Of a stretch of 64,000 nt of DNA, positions 1 through 8,563 are shown one piece after another; position 1 is the first letter of the stretch, and every line of letters starts with the position of its first letter. A program made the translations under genes and the position numbers. The notes under the pieces were generated by a model. It was given only the letters and a program-made list of their open reading frames with translations. It had not been told where the DNA came from and did not search any database. This DNA is from Actinomycetes bacterium (lineage in GTDB: Bacteria; Actinomycetota; Acidimicrobiia; Acidimicrobiales; Acidimicrobiaceae), in assembly GCA_021786375.1 (NCBI GenBank), contig JAJYNL010000077.1:33762-97761 (forward strand). The letters are read 5' to 3'.

Positions 1-143
1 GCCGCCTCCTCGAGCGCCTCGATCTTCCTCGAGGTAAGCACGACCTTGGCTCCGGACGCGGCGAAGGCCTGGCCTATCGCCTTGCCTATCCCGCGCGATC
101 CGCCCGTCACCAGTACCGTCTTGTCGTCAAAGCGCATCTCCAT
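1..143 (-). CDS. short-chain dehydrogenase/reductase (SDR), N-terminal fragment
   Basis: Only the first 47 codons lie in the window; the rest is beyond the left edge. The translation opens [20 protein letters not shown], a classical Rossmann-fold SDR start whose TGGSRGIG turn binds the NAD(P) cofactor. An ATG at 143 and a second in-frame ATG at 137 are both possible starts. SDRs reduce or oxidise carbonyl and alcohol groups; the substrate cannot be told from this fragment because the YxxxK catalytic region is missing. It is divergent from the DUF255 gene at 302, so the intervening 158 bp should hold promoters for both. Confidence 0.85.
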   Translation of the reverse strand, partial: MEMRFDDKTVLVTGGSRGIGKAIGQAFAASGAKVVLTSRKIEALEEA

Positions 144-301
144 TCCACAAAATTAGGCCAAAAGCCCGCCTGAATGCCGGAATAACATCGATTGACTACG
201 CCAACTATGGCCTCACACCGGCCGGGGTTAGATTGGACTTTGCTGTTATAACGCAAAGCCGAACCGTGCCGGACCGCCCGGCACCTGCCAGGAGAGCAAG
301 C

Positions 302-2296
302 TTGGGAGCCAACCGCCTTAGCAATTCGACCAGCGCCTACCTGCGCCAGCACGCCGACAACCCCGTCGACTGGTGGCCGTGGTGCGAGGGGGCCTTCGAG
401 GAGTCACGGCGCCGGGACGTGCCCGTGCTCCTCTCCATCGGATACTCCGCCTGCCATTGGTGCCACGTGATGGCGCACGAGTCGTTCGAGGACCCTGAGA
501 TCGCCGCCATCATGAACCAGTCATACGTCGCCATCAAGGTCGACCGGGAGGAGCACCCGGACGTAGATGCCGTCTATATGGAGGCGGTGCAGGCCATGGC
601 GGGGCGGGGCGGATGGCCCCTCACGCTCTTCCTCACGCCCGACGGCCTTCCCTTCTACGGGGGAACCTACTTCCCTCCTCATGAGGGAGCCGGTGTGCCA
701 AGCTTCCGGCGCCTTCTTACGGAGGTCTCCCGCGTCTTCGCGGAATCCCGCGACCAGGTCGAGGAGCAGGGCATCAGCCTGCAGAAGGCAATCGCCGCGC
801 GCACCTCGATCCCGGCTTCCCCAAATGAGACTCCTCCCGCCCCCCAGGAGTCGGCAACCGCACTGGCCGAGGCTATCCTGGCGGCGCACGACCCGGAGTG
901 GGGCGGAACGGGCCGGGCCCCGAAGTTCCTCCAGCCCCACCTGTGGATGACAGCTCTTGACCTGTGCCTGCTAGGCGCCGACCCCCGCCTGGAGCAAGCC
1001 CTCACCGCCACGCTCGATGCAGCCGCGGCCGGCGGCATCTACGACCACCTCGCGGGCGGGTTTGCGCGCTACTCCACCGACGCCTTCTGGATGGTGCCAC
1101 ACTTCGAGAAGATGCTCTACGACCAGGCGCTCAATGCACGCCTATACCTGAGGGCTCACGTTGTCACAGGCAATCACGACTACCGCCAGGTTGCCGTGGA
1201 GACGATCGACTTCACTCTTGCGAATCTGCGCGAGCCGGGCGGTCTTTTCGCAGCCAGCCTCGACGCGGACTCCGAAGGCGAGGAGGGCAGCTATTACGTC
1301 TTTCGACGCGAGGAGATCGAGGAAGTGCTCGGTACGGACGCGGAGGAGTTCATCGCCCACTACGGGGTGACCAAGGCGGGGAACTTCGAGGGGCGCAATA
1401 TCCTCCACCGGACCCGGCGAGGTGAGATGGCCCGGAGCGAGTCCCTGGAGCGCTCGCGTCGCGAACTTCTGACCTACCGCGAACGCCGCATGGCGCCCGG
1501 GCTGGATGACAAAGCCGTGGTCGAGTGGAATGCCATGTTCGTGGCCACCCTGGCCGAGGCAGGCTTCCGGCTGGAGAGGCAGGACTACCTGGAGCTTGCC
1601 GTTTCAAGCTTCGATCTTTTGCTGGCACGGGCCGCATTCGCCTCGACGCCCAAGCGCCTGGCGGCGGAGCAGTCGCCACCGGCGGTGCTCGCCGACCACG
1701 CCCAGATGGTCGCCGCGGCCATCGCCCTCGCGCAGTTCAGCGGTGAACCACGTTTCCTGGAGAAGGCAATCGAGCTCTGGGATCAGCTGGTGGAAAGCTT
1801 TGATCGCGCGGGCGGGGCCTTCGTAACCACCGCAAGGAAGTCGCCGGGCCTTATCGCCAAGGTCCCCGACATCTTCGATACCGCGTATCCTTCCGCCAAC
1901 TCCGCTCTGGCGCGCGCGGCTTTTGACCTCTCAGTCCTAACCGGCGACACGCGCTATTTCGAGACGGTGGAGGAATTCCTGATCGGCTTGGGCAACAACC
2001 TTCCCGCTCACGCCATAGCCTTTCCCAGCCTGGCCGGGTTGATCGCAGTCGCGGGTGTAGGCAGCGCCGAACTCGTCATCCCGGGACACAGCCACGAGCT
2101 GCTCGAAGTGGCGCGGCGTGCGTACCTGCCCAACCTGTACCTGCTCTACGGGGAACCCTCTGCCGGCCCGCTCTTCGAGGGGCGCCGGCCGGGCAACGCC
2201 TACCTGTGCCGTGATTACGCCTGCCTCGCCCCGGCTTCCTCGGCAGCGGAGCTTTCCGCGCAGATCGAGCGAGTCGCGGCCGAGATGCGCGGTTAG
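302..2296 (+). CDS. DUF255 / thioredoxin-domain protein (YyaL/SPATA20 family)
   Basis: A 664-residue protein with an N-terminal thioredoxin-like DUF255 domain followed by an (alpha/alpha)6-barrel region resembling N-acylglucosamine 2-epimerases. The redox motif CHWCHVM follows the HADNPVDWW family signature near the N-terminus, and [13 protein letters not shown] is also typical. I chose the TTG at 302 because an AGGAGAG ribosome-binding site (290-296) lies 5 bases upstream and because family members begin with an ANRL-like sequence; an in-frame TTG at 233 has no such site. The family is conserved and cytosolic, but its reaction is not established. It stands alone, with a gene of unknown function 6 bp downstream. 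Confidence 0.9.
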   Translation: MGANRLSNSTSAYLRQHADNPVDWWPWCEGAFEESRRRDVPVLLSIGYSACHWCHVMAHESFEDPEIAAIMNQSYVAIKVDREEHPDVDAVYMEAVQAMAGRGGWPLTLFLTPDGLPFYGGTYFPPHEGAGVPSFRRLLTEVSRVFAESRDQVEEQGISLQKAIAARTSIPASPNETPPAPQESATALAEAILAAHDPEWGGTGRAPKFLQPHLWMTALDLCLLGADPRLEQALTATLDAAAAGGIYDHLAGGFARYSTDAFWMVPHFEKMLYDQALNARLYLRAHVVTGNHDYRQVAVETIDFTLANLREPGGLFAASLDADSEGEEGSYYVFRREEIEEVLGTDAEEFIAHYGVTKAGNFEGRNILHRTRRGEMARSESLERSRRELLTYRERRMAPGLDDKAVVEWNAMFVATLAEAGFRLERQDYLELAVSSFDLLLARAAFASTPKRLAAEQSPPAVLADHAQMVAAAIALAQFSGEPRFLEKAIELWDQLVESFDRAGGAFVTTARKSPGLIAKVPDIFDTAYPSANSALARAAFDLSVLTGDTRYFETVEEFLIGLGNNLPAHAIAFPSLAGLIAVAGVGSAELVIPGHSHELLEVARRAYLPNLYLLYGEPSAGPLFEGRRPGNAYLCRDYACLAPASSAAELSAQIERVAAEMRG

Positions 2297-2301
2297 GTTG
2301 A

Positions 2302-3000
2302 ATGCGGAATGCGAGCACACTGCCAAAGGCGCGCGGCGGCGCTGAGATGAGAAGACGGGATCGGGAGGATCGGCCCCTGGCGGTGCCGTTTGTGGTGCTC
2401 GGACACCTGGGCAGCGAGCTTTTTGCCATGAACCTTGGCACGACCAGGGTAAACCGTATCGAAGGTGCCGACCTGGCAACGGCTTCCCGGGCACGCGCCT
2501 TCGAGGCGATGCTCCTCGGGGGGCTGGACCGACACCACCTAATGGACCAGGGGCGTCCCGAGCTCATCTACGGAACCGTATTCGAGCCTTCGGGGCAGGC
2601 GCCATCCAAGCGCCAGCTTCGCACCATGCTGGAGGACAACTGCGTCCCTGACGGCATGTATGTCCTCGGCTCTCCGGGACCCTCGGTTGCCTACGCCAGC
2701 CTGGACGGCAACCGCTCCTCCACTGCCCTGGTACGGCTGCATAAGCGCTTTGCCATTGAAAGAAGCGCTCGCTCGGGCAAGCTTTCCGCGCTCTTCCCCA
2801 AGGACGGGGCGGTCCTCTCCTACCCTCTCCTCGACCAGCGGGCGGTGGCGACATTCCCTCGCGAGCTCGAGCGCAGCGACTCGCTACGCGAACTCTCCGC
2901 CTTCCTTGGCTTTCGTCCTGGATACCTGCTGATCGCCCTTGCTAAAGTTCATGGTGGCTACTGCAAGAAGGTCGTCGTTAGCATCCTCCCCGAGCTCTGA
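2302..3000 (+). CDS. hypothetical protein, 232 aa
   Basis: An unrecognised soluble protein that follows the DUF255 gene after 6 bp and may be co-transcribed with it. No signal peptide or membrane segment is evident. The start is uncertain: ATG 2302 gives MRNAST, while ATG 2347 gives MRRRDRED, and neither has a convincing ribosome-binding site. The section from about residue 30 (FVVLGHLGSELFAMNLGTT) onward reads like a folded conserved domain, and codon composition matches the neighbours, which supports a real gene. No catalytic motif is obvious and I assign no function. Confidence 0.7.
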   Translation: MRNASTLPKARGGAEMRRRDREDRPLAVPFVVLGHLGSELFAMNLGTTRVNRIEGADLATASRARAFEAMLLGGLDRHHLMDQGRPELIYGTVFEPSGQAPSKRQLRTMLEDNCVPDGMYVLGSPGPSVAYASLDGNRSSTALVRLHKRFAIERSARSGKLSALFPKDGAVLSYPLLDQRAVATFPRELERSDSLRELSAFLGFRPGYLLIALAKVHGGYCKKVVVSILPEL

Positions 3001-3050
3001 GACCCAACGACGGCCGGTGGCGGCCGCGGAGTTTCCCAAGGAGCGTACCA

Positions 3051-3632
3051 ATGCCGAAGAACACTTATCACCCCGCATTCCTCGACGCCATGGCCGAGCT
3101 GGACTCGCTGGAGCCTGACATCCGAGCCCAGATCGAAGAGGTTGCAGCCAAGACCGGCTTCATCCCAAACGTCTTTCTGAAACTCGCGCTGCGGCCGGCT
3201 GAGTTCAGGGCGTTTTTCGCCTACTACGACGCTCTCATGGTCAAGGAGTCGGGCCTCACCAAAGCCGAGCGGGAAATGATCGTCGTGGTCACCTCGGCCG
3301 CCAACAACTGCCTCTACTGCGTGGTGGCACACGGGGCGATTTTGCGGATCTACTCCAAGAACCCCCGCCTCTCGGACCAGGTCGCGACCAACTACCTCAT
3401 GGCGGAACTCTCGCCCCGTCAGAGGGCGATCTGCGACTTCGCCCTCAAGGTGTCGGCACGGGCTCATTCCCTCAGTGACGACGACTACGCGGCGCTGCAC
3501 GAGGTGGGCTTGTCCGACGACGACATCTGGGACGTCGGCGCGATCACCGCCTTCTTCGGACTCTCCAACCGGATGGCGGGGTTGACCGGAATGACCCCGA
3601 ATCCAGAGTTCTACTCCATGGCGCGAGGCTGA
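3051..3632 (+). CDS. peroxidase-related enzyme, AhpD/carboxymuconolactone decarboxylase-like
   Basis: A 193-residue all-helical protein of the AhpD-like superfamily. The signature is ANNCLYCVVAHG (about residues 83-94), a CxxC redox pair followed by the conserved histidine. In AhpD the cysteines reduce peroxiredoxin; in this peroxidase-related subfamily a role in peroxide defence is assumed rather than proven. An AAGGAG ribosome-binding site sits about 8 bases before the ATG. The gene lies 50 bp after the preceding unknown gene on the same strand, so a shared transcript is possible. Confidence 0.88.
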   Translation: MPKNTYHPAFLDAMAELDSLEPDIRAQIEEVAAKTGFIPNVFLKLALRPAEFRAFFAYYDALMVKESGLTKAEREMIVVVTSAANNCLYCVVAHGAILRIYSKNPRLSDQVATNYLMAELSPRQRAICDFALKVSARAHSLSDDDYAALHEVGLSDDDIWDVGAITAFFGLSNRMAGLTGMTPNPEFYSMARG

Positions 3633-3700
3633 ACGAAAATCACAATCCGCCCCTCCTGCACCGCTTTTGCGAGGCTATGAACGTTACGATACAGTTGCGA

Positions 3701-3726
3701 GTTTGGATGCATCATGAATCCCAAAC
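3701..3726. promoter_or_regulatory. near-palindrome upstream of the GntR gene
   Basis: GTTTGGAT and ATCCCAAAC flank a short AT-richer centre and form an imperfect inverted repeat about 100 bp before the GntR gene. Position and symmetry fit an operator for the FCD-type regulator encoded next to it, but the arms differ by one inserted base and no second copy was found. Confidence 0.3.
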
Positions 3727-3825
3727 GGATTCCTTCATGTACTCCAGAGCGCGGGCTACGGGCCCTGCTCTTAGCGCCGGGCATGGTGCCGTGGCGGGAC
3801 TGCAACTGTGGGCGGAGGCTAGGGG

Positions 3826-4545
3826 ATGGAAACAGGCAGTGGCACTGGGCCGGTTGCCGACGGTGGCGCCGCGAGGGGCTCCCGCGCGCCACGACTGAGA
3901 GGGAGGCGTCGAAGTGCGCCGGCGGCATCCGAGCGGGCATACGACGTCACCAAACACCGCATTTTACGCGGCTCCTATGAGGGGGGTTCGCTGATCTCCG
4001 AAGGGGAGATCGCCGATTCCCTGCACATATCACGCACGCCGGTACGCGAGGCCTTCCTCCGGCTTCAGTCGGAAGGATTGCTCAAGCTTTACCCCAAGAA
4101 GGGCGCCATGGTGGTGCCGGTCTCAAACCACGAGATCGAGATGGTGTTCGAGACCCGCCTGGTGCTCGAGCGCTTCGCCATCGAGAAGGCAATGCGCAAC
4201 GGTCAGGGGCCCCGCGTCGCCGACCAGATCGACTCAATCATCGCCAAGCAGCACGGTGCTGTTGAGGCGGGCAAGACCGCCGCCTTTGCCGACCTGGACC
4301 GAGAGATCCACCACCAAATCATGGCCGCCGCCGGGAACGAGATCCTCGCCGAGCTCTACGACTCGCTGCGCGACCGCCAGATCCGCATGGGCAAGCTCGC
4401 CCTCTACCTGAGCCCTGCCCGAGCCGAGCACATCATGGCCGAGCACCAGGAGCTCGCCCAGCTTTTCCGGGAGGAGAGCCTGGAGAAGCTGCTCACGAAG
4501 ATGGCCGAGCACATCCAGGGTACGAGGGACGCGCTCGTCTCCTGA
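3826..4545 (+). CDS. GntR-family (FadR/FCD type) transcriptional regulator
   Basis: A 239-residue regulator with a winged helix-turn-helix at about residues 38-105 (ISEGEIADSLHISRTPVREA) and a C-terminal all-helical FCD ligand-binding domain carrying the usual acidic and histidine residues (ETRLVLERFAIE, DREIHHQI). FCD regulators usually sense small carboxylic acids, often with a bound metal. The ATG at 3826 has a GGAGG-like sequence about 9 bases upstream, but about 35 residues precede the DNA-binding domain, so a later start is possible. It ends 9 bp from the oppositely oriented molybdate-type transporter gene, with no clear functional tie. Confidence 0.85.
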   Translation: METGSGTGPVADGGAARGSRAPRLRGRRRSAPAASERAYDVTKHRILRGSYEGGSLISEGEIADSLHISRTPVREAFLRLQSEGLLKLYPKKGAMVVPVSNHEIEMVFETRLVLERFAIEKAMRNGQGPRVADQIDSIIAKQHGAVEAGKTAAFADLDREIHHQIMAAAGNEILAELYDSLRDRQIRMGKLALYLSPARAEHIMAEHQELAQLFREESLEKLLTKMAEHIQGTRDALVS

Positions 4546-4554
4546 ACCCGCGGC

Positions 4555-6399
4555 TCAAAAGAGATAGAAGCGCTCCGCCAGCGTGCTCAAGGCCACGCTC
4601 GTCCCCACTGCCAGCTCACCGCCGGCTACGCCCCGGAGCCTGGCCACTATCTCCGTGCCGGCAAGTTCGAGCCTTGCCTCGGTCTGCCATGGCATCCTGC
4701 GCGCCTCAACCACCCTGGCATTCCCGATGGACCGACGTCCCGGCGCCGGTTCGGACGGTCCGGGAGGCGCCAGGGCCAGGTCTGCCGAGAAAAAGCATGC
4801 CGTCCTTCCCCTGAGCTCCGGCTCGACATCAGGGTGCTCCGGGAGCATTACGACGTTGTCGGCCCCGATGATTCGGGCCACCTCCACCGAGCCGGGCCTC
4901 CCCAGGACATCGCCGGCCCTCCCCTCCTGCAGAACACGCCCACCGTGCATCACCACCAGACGGTCGGCCAGGTAGGCGGCTTCCAGCACGTCGTGAGTCA
5001 CCACGAACAGATAGTCCACTGCGCTCTTCACATGGCTGTCTATGAAGCGCAGATGCTCCAGGCGCATCTGCGCGTCCAGTGCGGAAAGGGGCTCGTCCAA
5101 TACGACCAGGCTGGAGTTGGCCGCCATCGCCCGCGCGAGCGCAGCGCGCTGGTATTGCCCACCCGAAAGCGACCCTGGCATCCTCTTGGCAAACTCCTCC
5201 AGGCGCATCTGGTCGAGACGCTGCTCGGGCAGGCGGCCCCGAGTGCCGTATATGGAGGCCAGGCGCATGTTTTGCGCCAGCGTCAGGTGAGGGAAGAGCC
5301 CGAAGCGCTGAGGAACATACCCGATCGCCTCGGAGCGCATGGATCCCACCTCCCCGTCCACGCTGACCTCCAGGCCGGGGGCTACACTGCCGCACAGCGC
5401 GTTCAGCGTTAGTGTCTTTCCCGATCCCGACGGGCCAAGCAGGACCGTACAACCCCTCGGTGCCGTGAACTCGGCCCGAAGTGAAAACTCCCCGACCATC
5501 CCTTCAACGCGAATCCTCGATCCCTCGGTGCGCGCTTCCAGGATGGCGGTGGGGGGCCGGTTTCGAGCCGGCCGCTCCAACAACGAGAGCAGCCTGGAGG
5601 AGGGCCATGACAGCCTCGAGATGGCCAGAGCCACCAGCCCGGAGAGAGCGAGCGTCGCCAGCACCGGTGCGGCGGTCGCTCCGAGCCCGGAGCCCTCGAA
5701 TACGACGTAGGTGTAGACGGGGAGAGAGAACGGGCTGTAGGCCACCAATAGGACGGCGCCGAACTCACCGAAGGCGCGGAGATAGCCGAGGATGATCGAG
5801 GAGCGGATCGAGCTCCAGGCCAGGGGAATGGAAATCTGCATCATCTCGGCCACCGGCCCCATACCCAGGCTTCTGGCAACGATGCCGGCCCGTGGGTCAA
5901 GACCCCCGAAGGCACCGCGAGATCCTTCCACCACGTAGGGGAGCGAGGCGAACGACTGGGCGAGGACGATGGCGGCCAGGGTGTTCACCAGCCGGCCCCC
6001 TAAGGCCCTCCCTATGGGGGACTCCGGACCGAATGCGACCAGGAGCATAACGCCCGCCACCATGGGTGGCACCCCTAGCGGCAGGCGCAGCAACATGGCC
6101 AGAAGATGCGCCCTCCGGGTGGTATGCCTATGCAGCCAGTATCCGGTCGGTACGCCAACCAGCACGACCAGAACGATGGAGATCAATGACGCCGCCACCG
6201 AGTTGAACATCGCCTGCCAGAGGTCGGCGGTGGTCGGCGGTCCGACCCTATGTCCCCCGAAGTAGATGAGCAGTGCGGCAAGGGGCAGCACCAGGAAGGC
6301 GCTGCCGACGCCGACCACACTCATCACCAGAGCCGAGGTCTGAGATCGGCCGGCCACTCCCCGGGCAGGGCGCCTCAACACTCCCGTGGCTCCTTCCAC
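4555..6399 (-). CDS. molybdate/tungstate ABC transporter, fused permease-ATPase (ModB-ModC type)
   Basis: A 614-residue fusion of the two cytoplasmic-membrane components of an oxyanion importer. Residues 1-275 are a BPD-type permease with about six membrane segments and an EAA-like loop (RAGIVARSLGMGPVAEMM, about 170-187). Residues 295-500 are an ABC ATPase with Walker A GPSGSGKT (322-329), signature LSGGQ (411-415), Walker B LVVLDEP (431-437) and the H-loop histidine at 469. Residues 550-614 form a TOBE-like domain. ModB and ModC are usually separate proteins. The binding protein lies upstream on the same strand with a 40-bp gap, so the two form one transport operon. Confidence 0.9.
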   Translation of the reverse strand: MEGATGVLRRPARGVAGRSQTSALVMSVVGVGSAFLVLPLAALLIYFGGHRVGPPTTADLWQAMFNSVAASLISIVLVVLVGVPTGYWLHRHTTRRAHLLAMLLRLPLGVPPMVAGVMLLVAFGPESPIGRALGGRLVNTLAAIVLAQSFASLPYVVEGSRGAFGGLDPRAGIVARSLGMGPVAEMMQISIPLAWSSIRSSIILGYLRAFGEFGAVLLVAYSPFSLPVYTYVVFEGSGLGATAAPVLATLALSGLVALAISRLSWPSSRLLSLLERPARNRPPTAILEARTEGSRIRVEGMVGEFSLRAEFTAPRGCTVLLGPSGSGKTLTLNALCGSVAPGLEVSVDGEVGSMRSEAIGYVPQRFGLFPHLTLAQNMRLASIYGTRGRLPEQRLDQMRLEEFAKRMPGSLSGGQYQRAALARAMAANSSLVVLDEPLSALDAQMRLEHLRFIDSHVKSAVDYLFVVTHDVLEAAYLADRLVVMHGGRVLQEGRAGDVLGRPGSVEVARIIGADNVVMLPEHPDVEPELRGRTACFFSADLALAPPGPSEPAPGRRSIGNARVVEARRMPWQTEARLELAGTEIVARLRGVAGGELAVGTSVALSTLAERFYLF

Positions 6400-6439
6400 A
6401 CCGTCCCAGGCCGAGGCCCTCCCATCGGCTCTGCAACTT

Positions 6440-7339
6440 TCAGAGCTTGACTCCCTTGGGAACCGCAGCCGAATCGCCGATCACCTTGGGGGCCTCCGGC
6501 AGAATTCCTCCCGCCCTGAGAAGGTTCTGGCCCGCTGGCGAGTACAGGTAGTTCACGAAGGCGGCCGCCTGGGCGGGGTCGGGAGCCTTGGCAAGGATGG
6601 TGACGGTGAAGGAGGCTCCGAGCGGATAACCGGTGGAAATGGTGGGTATACCGGCTTGCTTGGCTTCATTGGAATAGAAGAAGCCGGCGTCCAACTGACC
6701 GGTCTCCAGCCGCGCCACCAGGCTCTCCTCCGGAAACACCTGTGTGGGGTTCTCGGTCGGGCCAAGCACAGCGCCGGGAAGCGAGGGATCGTTGGTGGAG
6801 GCGGCCACCTCGGCAAGGAGCTTTTCCACCAGAACACCCTTGGGATCGAGCGCCGGGTCGGTCCGGCCCAGCTTGAAGCCCGGTTCTTGCATCACCTTGT
6901 ACCAGGGCTGAGACCGTAGCGCTTGTGCGAAATGGGAGGAGGGGTTGTATCCGATCACCAGCGGCGCGCTGCCCAGGTCCGCGTACCAGCTTTCCCAGGC
7001 ACCGTTCGCCGCACCCATCAGGCCGGCATTGGCCGAAGGCGCGGCGGAGATGAAGAGGTCGAAGGCGCTGGTGCCGCTCTTGATCTGGTTGACGAGCCCG
7101 GTCGAACCACCGGGAAGGCCGTCCAGGGTGATCCCGTCAGCGGCTTTGAAGGCCGGGGCGATCTTGTTGACCATAAGGCCCACCAGCGAGCCCGCGTAGG
7201 CGACCTTCACGGAGCCGCCAAGCCGGGTTGCCCCGGCGGATCCAGATTGGCTAGGAGCTGCCGGGGTTGCTCCACACGCCGCCCCGAGCAGGCCCAGAAG
7301 GGCGAGGGCGCCGGGAGCTAGGCGTCTTTGCAGGCTCAA
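6440..7339 (-). CDS. substrate-binding lipoprotein of a molybdate/tungstate ABC transporter
   Basis: A 299-residue exported binding protein. The N-terminus has a signal sequence ending in a lipobox (LLGLLGAAC), so the mature protein should be lipid-anchored outside the membrane. The first strand, VKVAYAGSLVGLM, resembles the WtpA/ModA group in which an AGSL segment contributes oxyanion ligands. Downstream motifs such as SGTSAFDLFISA fit the family. It presents molybdate or tungstate to the fused permease-ATPase. The choice between the two anions is not determined, though AGSL favours a WtpA-like relative. Confidence 0.85.
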   Translation of the reverse strand: MSLQRRLAPGALALLGLLGAACGATPAAPSQSGSAGATRLGGSVKVAYAGSLVGLMVNKIAPAFKAADGITLDGLPGGSTGLVNQIKSGTSAFDLFISAAPSANAGLMGAANGAWESWYADLGSAPLVIGYNPSSHFAQALRSQPWYKVMQEPGFKLGRTDPALDPKGVLVEKLLAEVAASTNDPSLPGAVLGPTENPTQVFPEESLVARLETGQLDAGFFYSNEAKQAGIPTISTGYPLGASFTVTILAKAPDPAQAAAFVNYLYSPAGQNLLRAGGILPEAPKVIGDSAAVPKGVKL

Positions 7340-7378
7340 ATCAACCCTCCTTGTGCAAGAGATGGCGAGGTGGCACCT

Positions 7379-8353
7379 TCAGGCAGCACCCAGGTAGTTG
7401 GGCATAACGCCCAGCAGGCGGCGCACGCGCCGCGACTGGATCTCGTCCAAGGCGTCAGCGACACGGGCGTCGGACTCGGAGGTATGGGTGTAGGCGAGCC
7501 AGGAGCGCTGCACGGCAACCGGCGTACAGTCCAGCCCCAGCGCTGAAGCGGTTCCTCTCATCGTCAAAGTGGCGTCGAAGTCGCCGAAGCGCACCGCTGA
7601 CGCGGCCTCCAGGTGGGAGCCGAACCCACCTGGTCCAACCTGCACGCCATGGCCGGCGGCCCAATCGTCGCTCACGCGCCGAACCCCCGATCCCTCCACC
7701 CGAGCGGCAAAGCGCACCGAGGGTGCGAACAGATCGCCCACGGCCCGTACACTGGCGGGATTGCCCGGCTTGGTGGCGATGCACAGCTCCCACGCGGCAA
7801 GAGGCACCGGGTCCGGCCAACCGCTCGGCAAATCCGGGATGTCGCCCTCGGGTAGGTGCACCAGGGCCAGATGGGTGCGCTCCCCGGCAAGGTTGTCGAG
7901 CGAGGCGCGGTTGGGCATCGACCACCAATAGAAGCCACGGCCAAGCCTGCTTCCAAGGTAGGAGGCAAGAAACCCCAAGATTGGATCGCACCCGTCGACC
8001 AGAATCGCGGGGTCGCCGATCCGCTTGACCGAGCCGCGCGGCCCCACCGCGGCATTGGGAGCAAGCCAGGAGCCGCCGAGGTAACCGTTGGGCAGCTCAC
8101 GCAGGACCAGATGGTTGCCCACCTCTCCGTAGACTCCCAAGGCGGACTCGGCCGGCGCACTTGGGCCGGCCATGACACCGAAGAGCTCCTCCACGCCTGC
8201 GCCCAGCTCGGCCGCAATCCGGATGGCCAGGCCAACGCGCGGTTGCTCCTTCCCGCGCTCGATTGCCGAGAGGGCGGGACGGGAGATACCCAGGCGTTGA
8301 CAAAGCTCCTCCTGGCTGAACCCCAGCCTCCTGCGCTGTTCCGCGATGCTCAA
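7379..8353 (-). CDS. XRE-type regulator with periplasmic-binding-protein-like ligand domain
   Basis: Residues 1-70 are a Cro/C1-type helix-turn-helix (RLGFSQEELCQRLGISRPAL, followed by SAIERGKEQP). The remaining 250 residues resemble the PBP-like domain found in molybdate-responsive regulators. It lies directly upstream of the binding protein and transporter on the same strand, so it very likely senses cytosolic oxyanion and controls their transcription. I prefer the TTG at 8353, which gives MSIAEQRRRLG and has a GGGGG stretch about 6 bases upstream. A GTG at 8377 would add 8 residues and run into the inverted repeat at 8375-8407. Confidence 0.82.
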   Translation of the reverse strand: MSIAEQRRRLGFSQEELCQRLGISRPALSAIERGKEQPRVGLAIRIAAELGAGVEELFGVMAGPSAPAESALGVYGEVGNHLVLRELPNGYLGGSWLAPNAAVGPRGSVKRIGDPAILVDGCDPILGFLASYLGSRLGRGFYWWSMPNRASLDNLAGERTHLALVHLPEGDIPDLPSGWPDPVPLAAWELCIATKPGNPASVRAVGDLFAPSVRFAARVEGSGVRRVSDDWAAGHGVQVGPGGFGSHLEAASAVRFGDFDATLTMRGTASALGLDCTPVAVQRSWLAYTHTSESDARVADALDEIQSRRVRRLLGVMPNYLGAA

Positions 8354-8374
8354 CCTTGACCCCCGATCGATGAA

Positions 8375-8407
8375 CACTATAGGCTACATTTCCATCTCCA
8401 CATAGTG
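8375..8407. promoter_or_regulatory. CACTAT-N21-ATAGTG inverted repeat, candidate operator
   Basis: A 6-bp inverted repeat with a 21-bp spacer lies immediately upstream of the TTG start of the XRE/PBP regulator, in the gap shared with the divergent DUF2079 gene. Two helical turns of spacing suit a dimeric helix-turn-helix protein. It does not resemble the proteobacterial ModE box. Autoregulation of the transport unit is the inferred role. Confidence 0.35.
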
Positions 8408-8563
8408 AATTCATTACGGAACATTGGTCCGGAATGCCCCGCCGGCGAGAGCCGACCTTGTCTTGGGCGCTAGCATCGGTCGAGTCAGGAGCCCGGGACG
8501 AAAACGCGCGTCCGCCAGTTGCCATTCAGCACCGGTCAGGCCAGAGGAAAGGAATCCACGGTT

